From positions 1 through 32,238 of the forward strand of contig MAAF01000028.1 of the NCBI GenBank assembly GCA_002163005.1: 32,238 bases of DNA, written 5' to 3'. Positions 32,088-32,238 of the stretch are shown here, one piece after another. The stretch is from Colwellia psychrerythraea (GTDB taxonomy: Bacteria; Pseudomonadota; Gammaproteobacteria; Enterobacterales; Alteromonadaceae). The stretch's first letter is position 1. Each line of letters begins with the position of its first letter. The translations under genes were made by a program, and so were the position numbers. Below the pieces are notes generated by a model. That model did not search any database. It was not told the DNA's origin and saw only the letters and a program-made list of their open reading frames with translations.

Positions 32088-32238
32088 TATACCCGTTCCA
32101 CTTGAAGATGCAGGATTCAGCTGGAATTAGAAACGCCTTTAGGCAAGGCATTGATTGAAGAGAATAGTTATTCTATTGTCGAAATCAATAACGCAGCATA
32201 AAGCGTTTATAAACCAGCCCCTTGGGGAAGGCTGAGCA
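32088..32238. mobile_element. MITE-like element, truncated by the window end
   Basis: The sequence from TATACCC at 32088 matches, base for base at roughly 88% by eye, the minus strand of 18088 leftward, including AGGCAAGGCATTGATTGAAG and TCTATTGTCGAAATCAATAA. It begins the same way as the element in the btuB riboswitch and runs off the window after 151 bases. It lies about 100 bases upstream of the SDR start. Confidence 0.85.

Overview
The window reads as chromosome of an AT-rich marine gammaproteobacterium, most likely Colwellia or a close Alteromonadales relative. This is inference from base composition, protein style and the interspersed repeats; no database was searched. No rRNA, tRNA, CRISPR array or prophage was seen.

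Positions 1-7434 hold ordinary accessory genes: the tail of a LysE-type exporter, a LysR regulator divergent from a DUF998 membrane protein, a MATE exporter, an NmrA-like NAD(P)-binding protein divergent from a second LysR regulator, and a DUF1326/DUF2182 pair. A short interspersed repeat occurs at three junctions here (471-502, 2175-2296, 5875-5996), each between convergent genes. Positions 7867-9629 are a complete IS1182-family insertion sequence, with matching terminal inverted repeats and a 4-bp target duplication (TGGC).

Positions 9966-15787 hold a large U32-family protein (RlhA-like), a glutathione S-transferase, a Nudix hydrolase, a single-domain response regulator and an unknown lipoprotein. 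A bidirectional terminator follows.

Positions 15873-21850 form a vitamin B12 uptake locus on the minus strand. A cobalamin riboswitch leads btuD-btuC-btuR(cobO)-btuF, and a second cobalamin riboswitch lies between btuF and btuB. The second riboswitch is split by a 263-bp MITE-like element with TA duplications, inserted in the loop of a peripheral hairpin. The aptamer core and B12 box are intact on either side, and the element's inverted ends could extend the interrupted helix. This is the most unusual feature of the window. A related truncated copy ends the window (32088-32238), and a diverged copy lies near 23640-23942.

Positions 21900-23560 form an iron-storage locus. Two adjacent bacterioferritin subunits are complementary: the first keeps the ferroxidase ligands but lacks the haem Met, and the second has the Met but lacks most ferroxidase ligands. 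A convergent bfd gene has a perfect 7-1-7 Fur-type palindrome over its -35.

Positions 24055-32000 hold an M13 lipoprotein peptidase, a ThrE-type exporter, a small membrane protein, and a probable sugar-acid catabolic set: class II aldolase-like protein, mandelate racemase-family dehydratase, COG3618 hydrolase and SDR dehydrogenase. The dehydratase terminator is embedded in the coding end of the convergent hydrolase, which also carries an in-frame 12-bp minisatellite.
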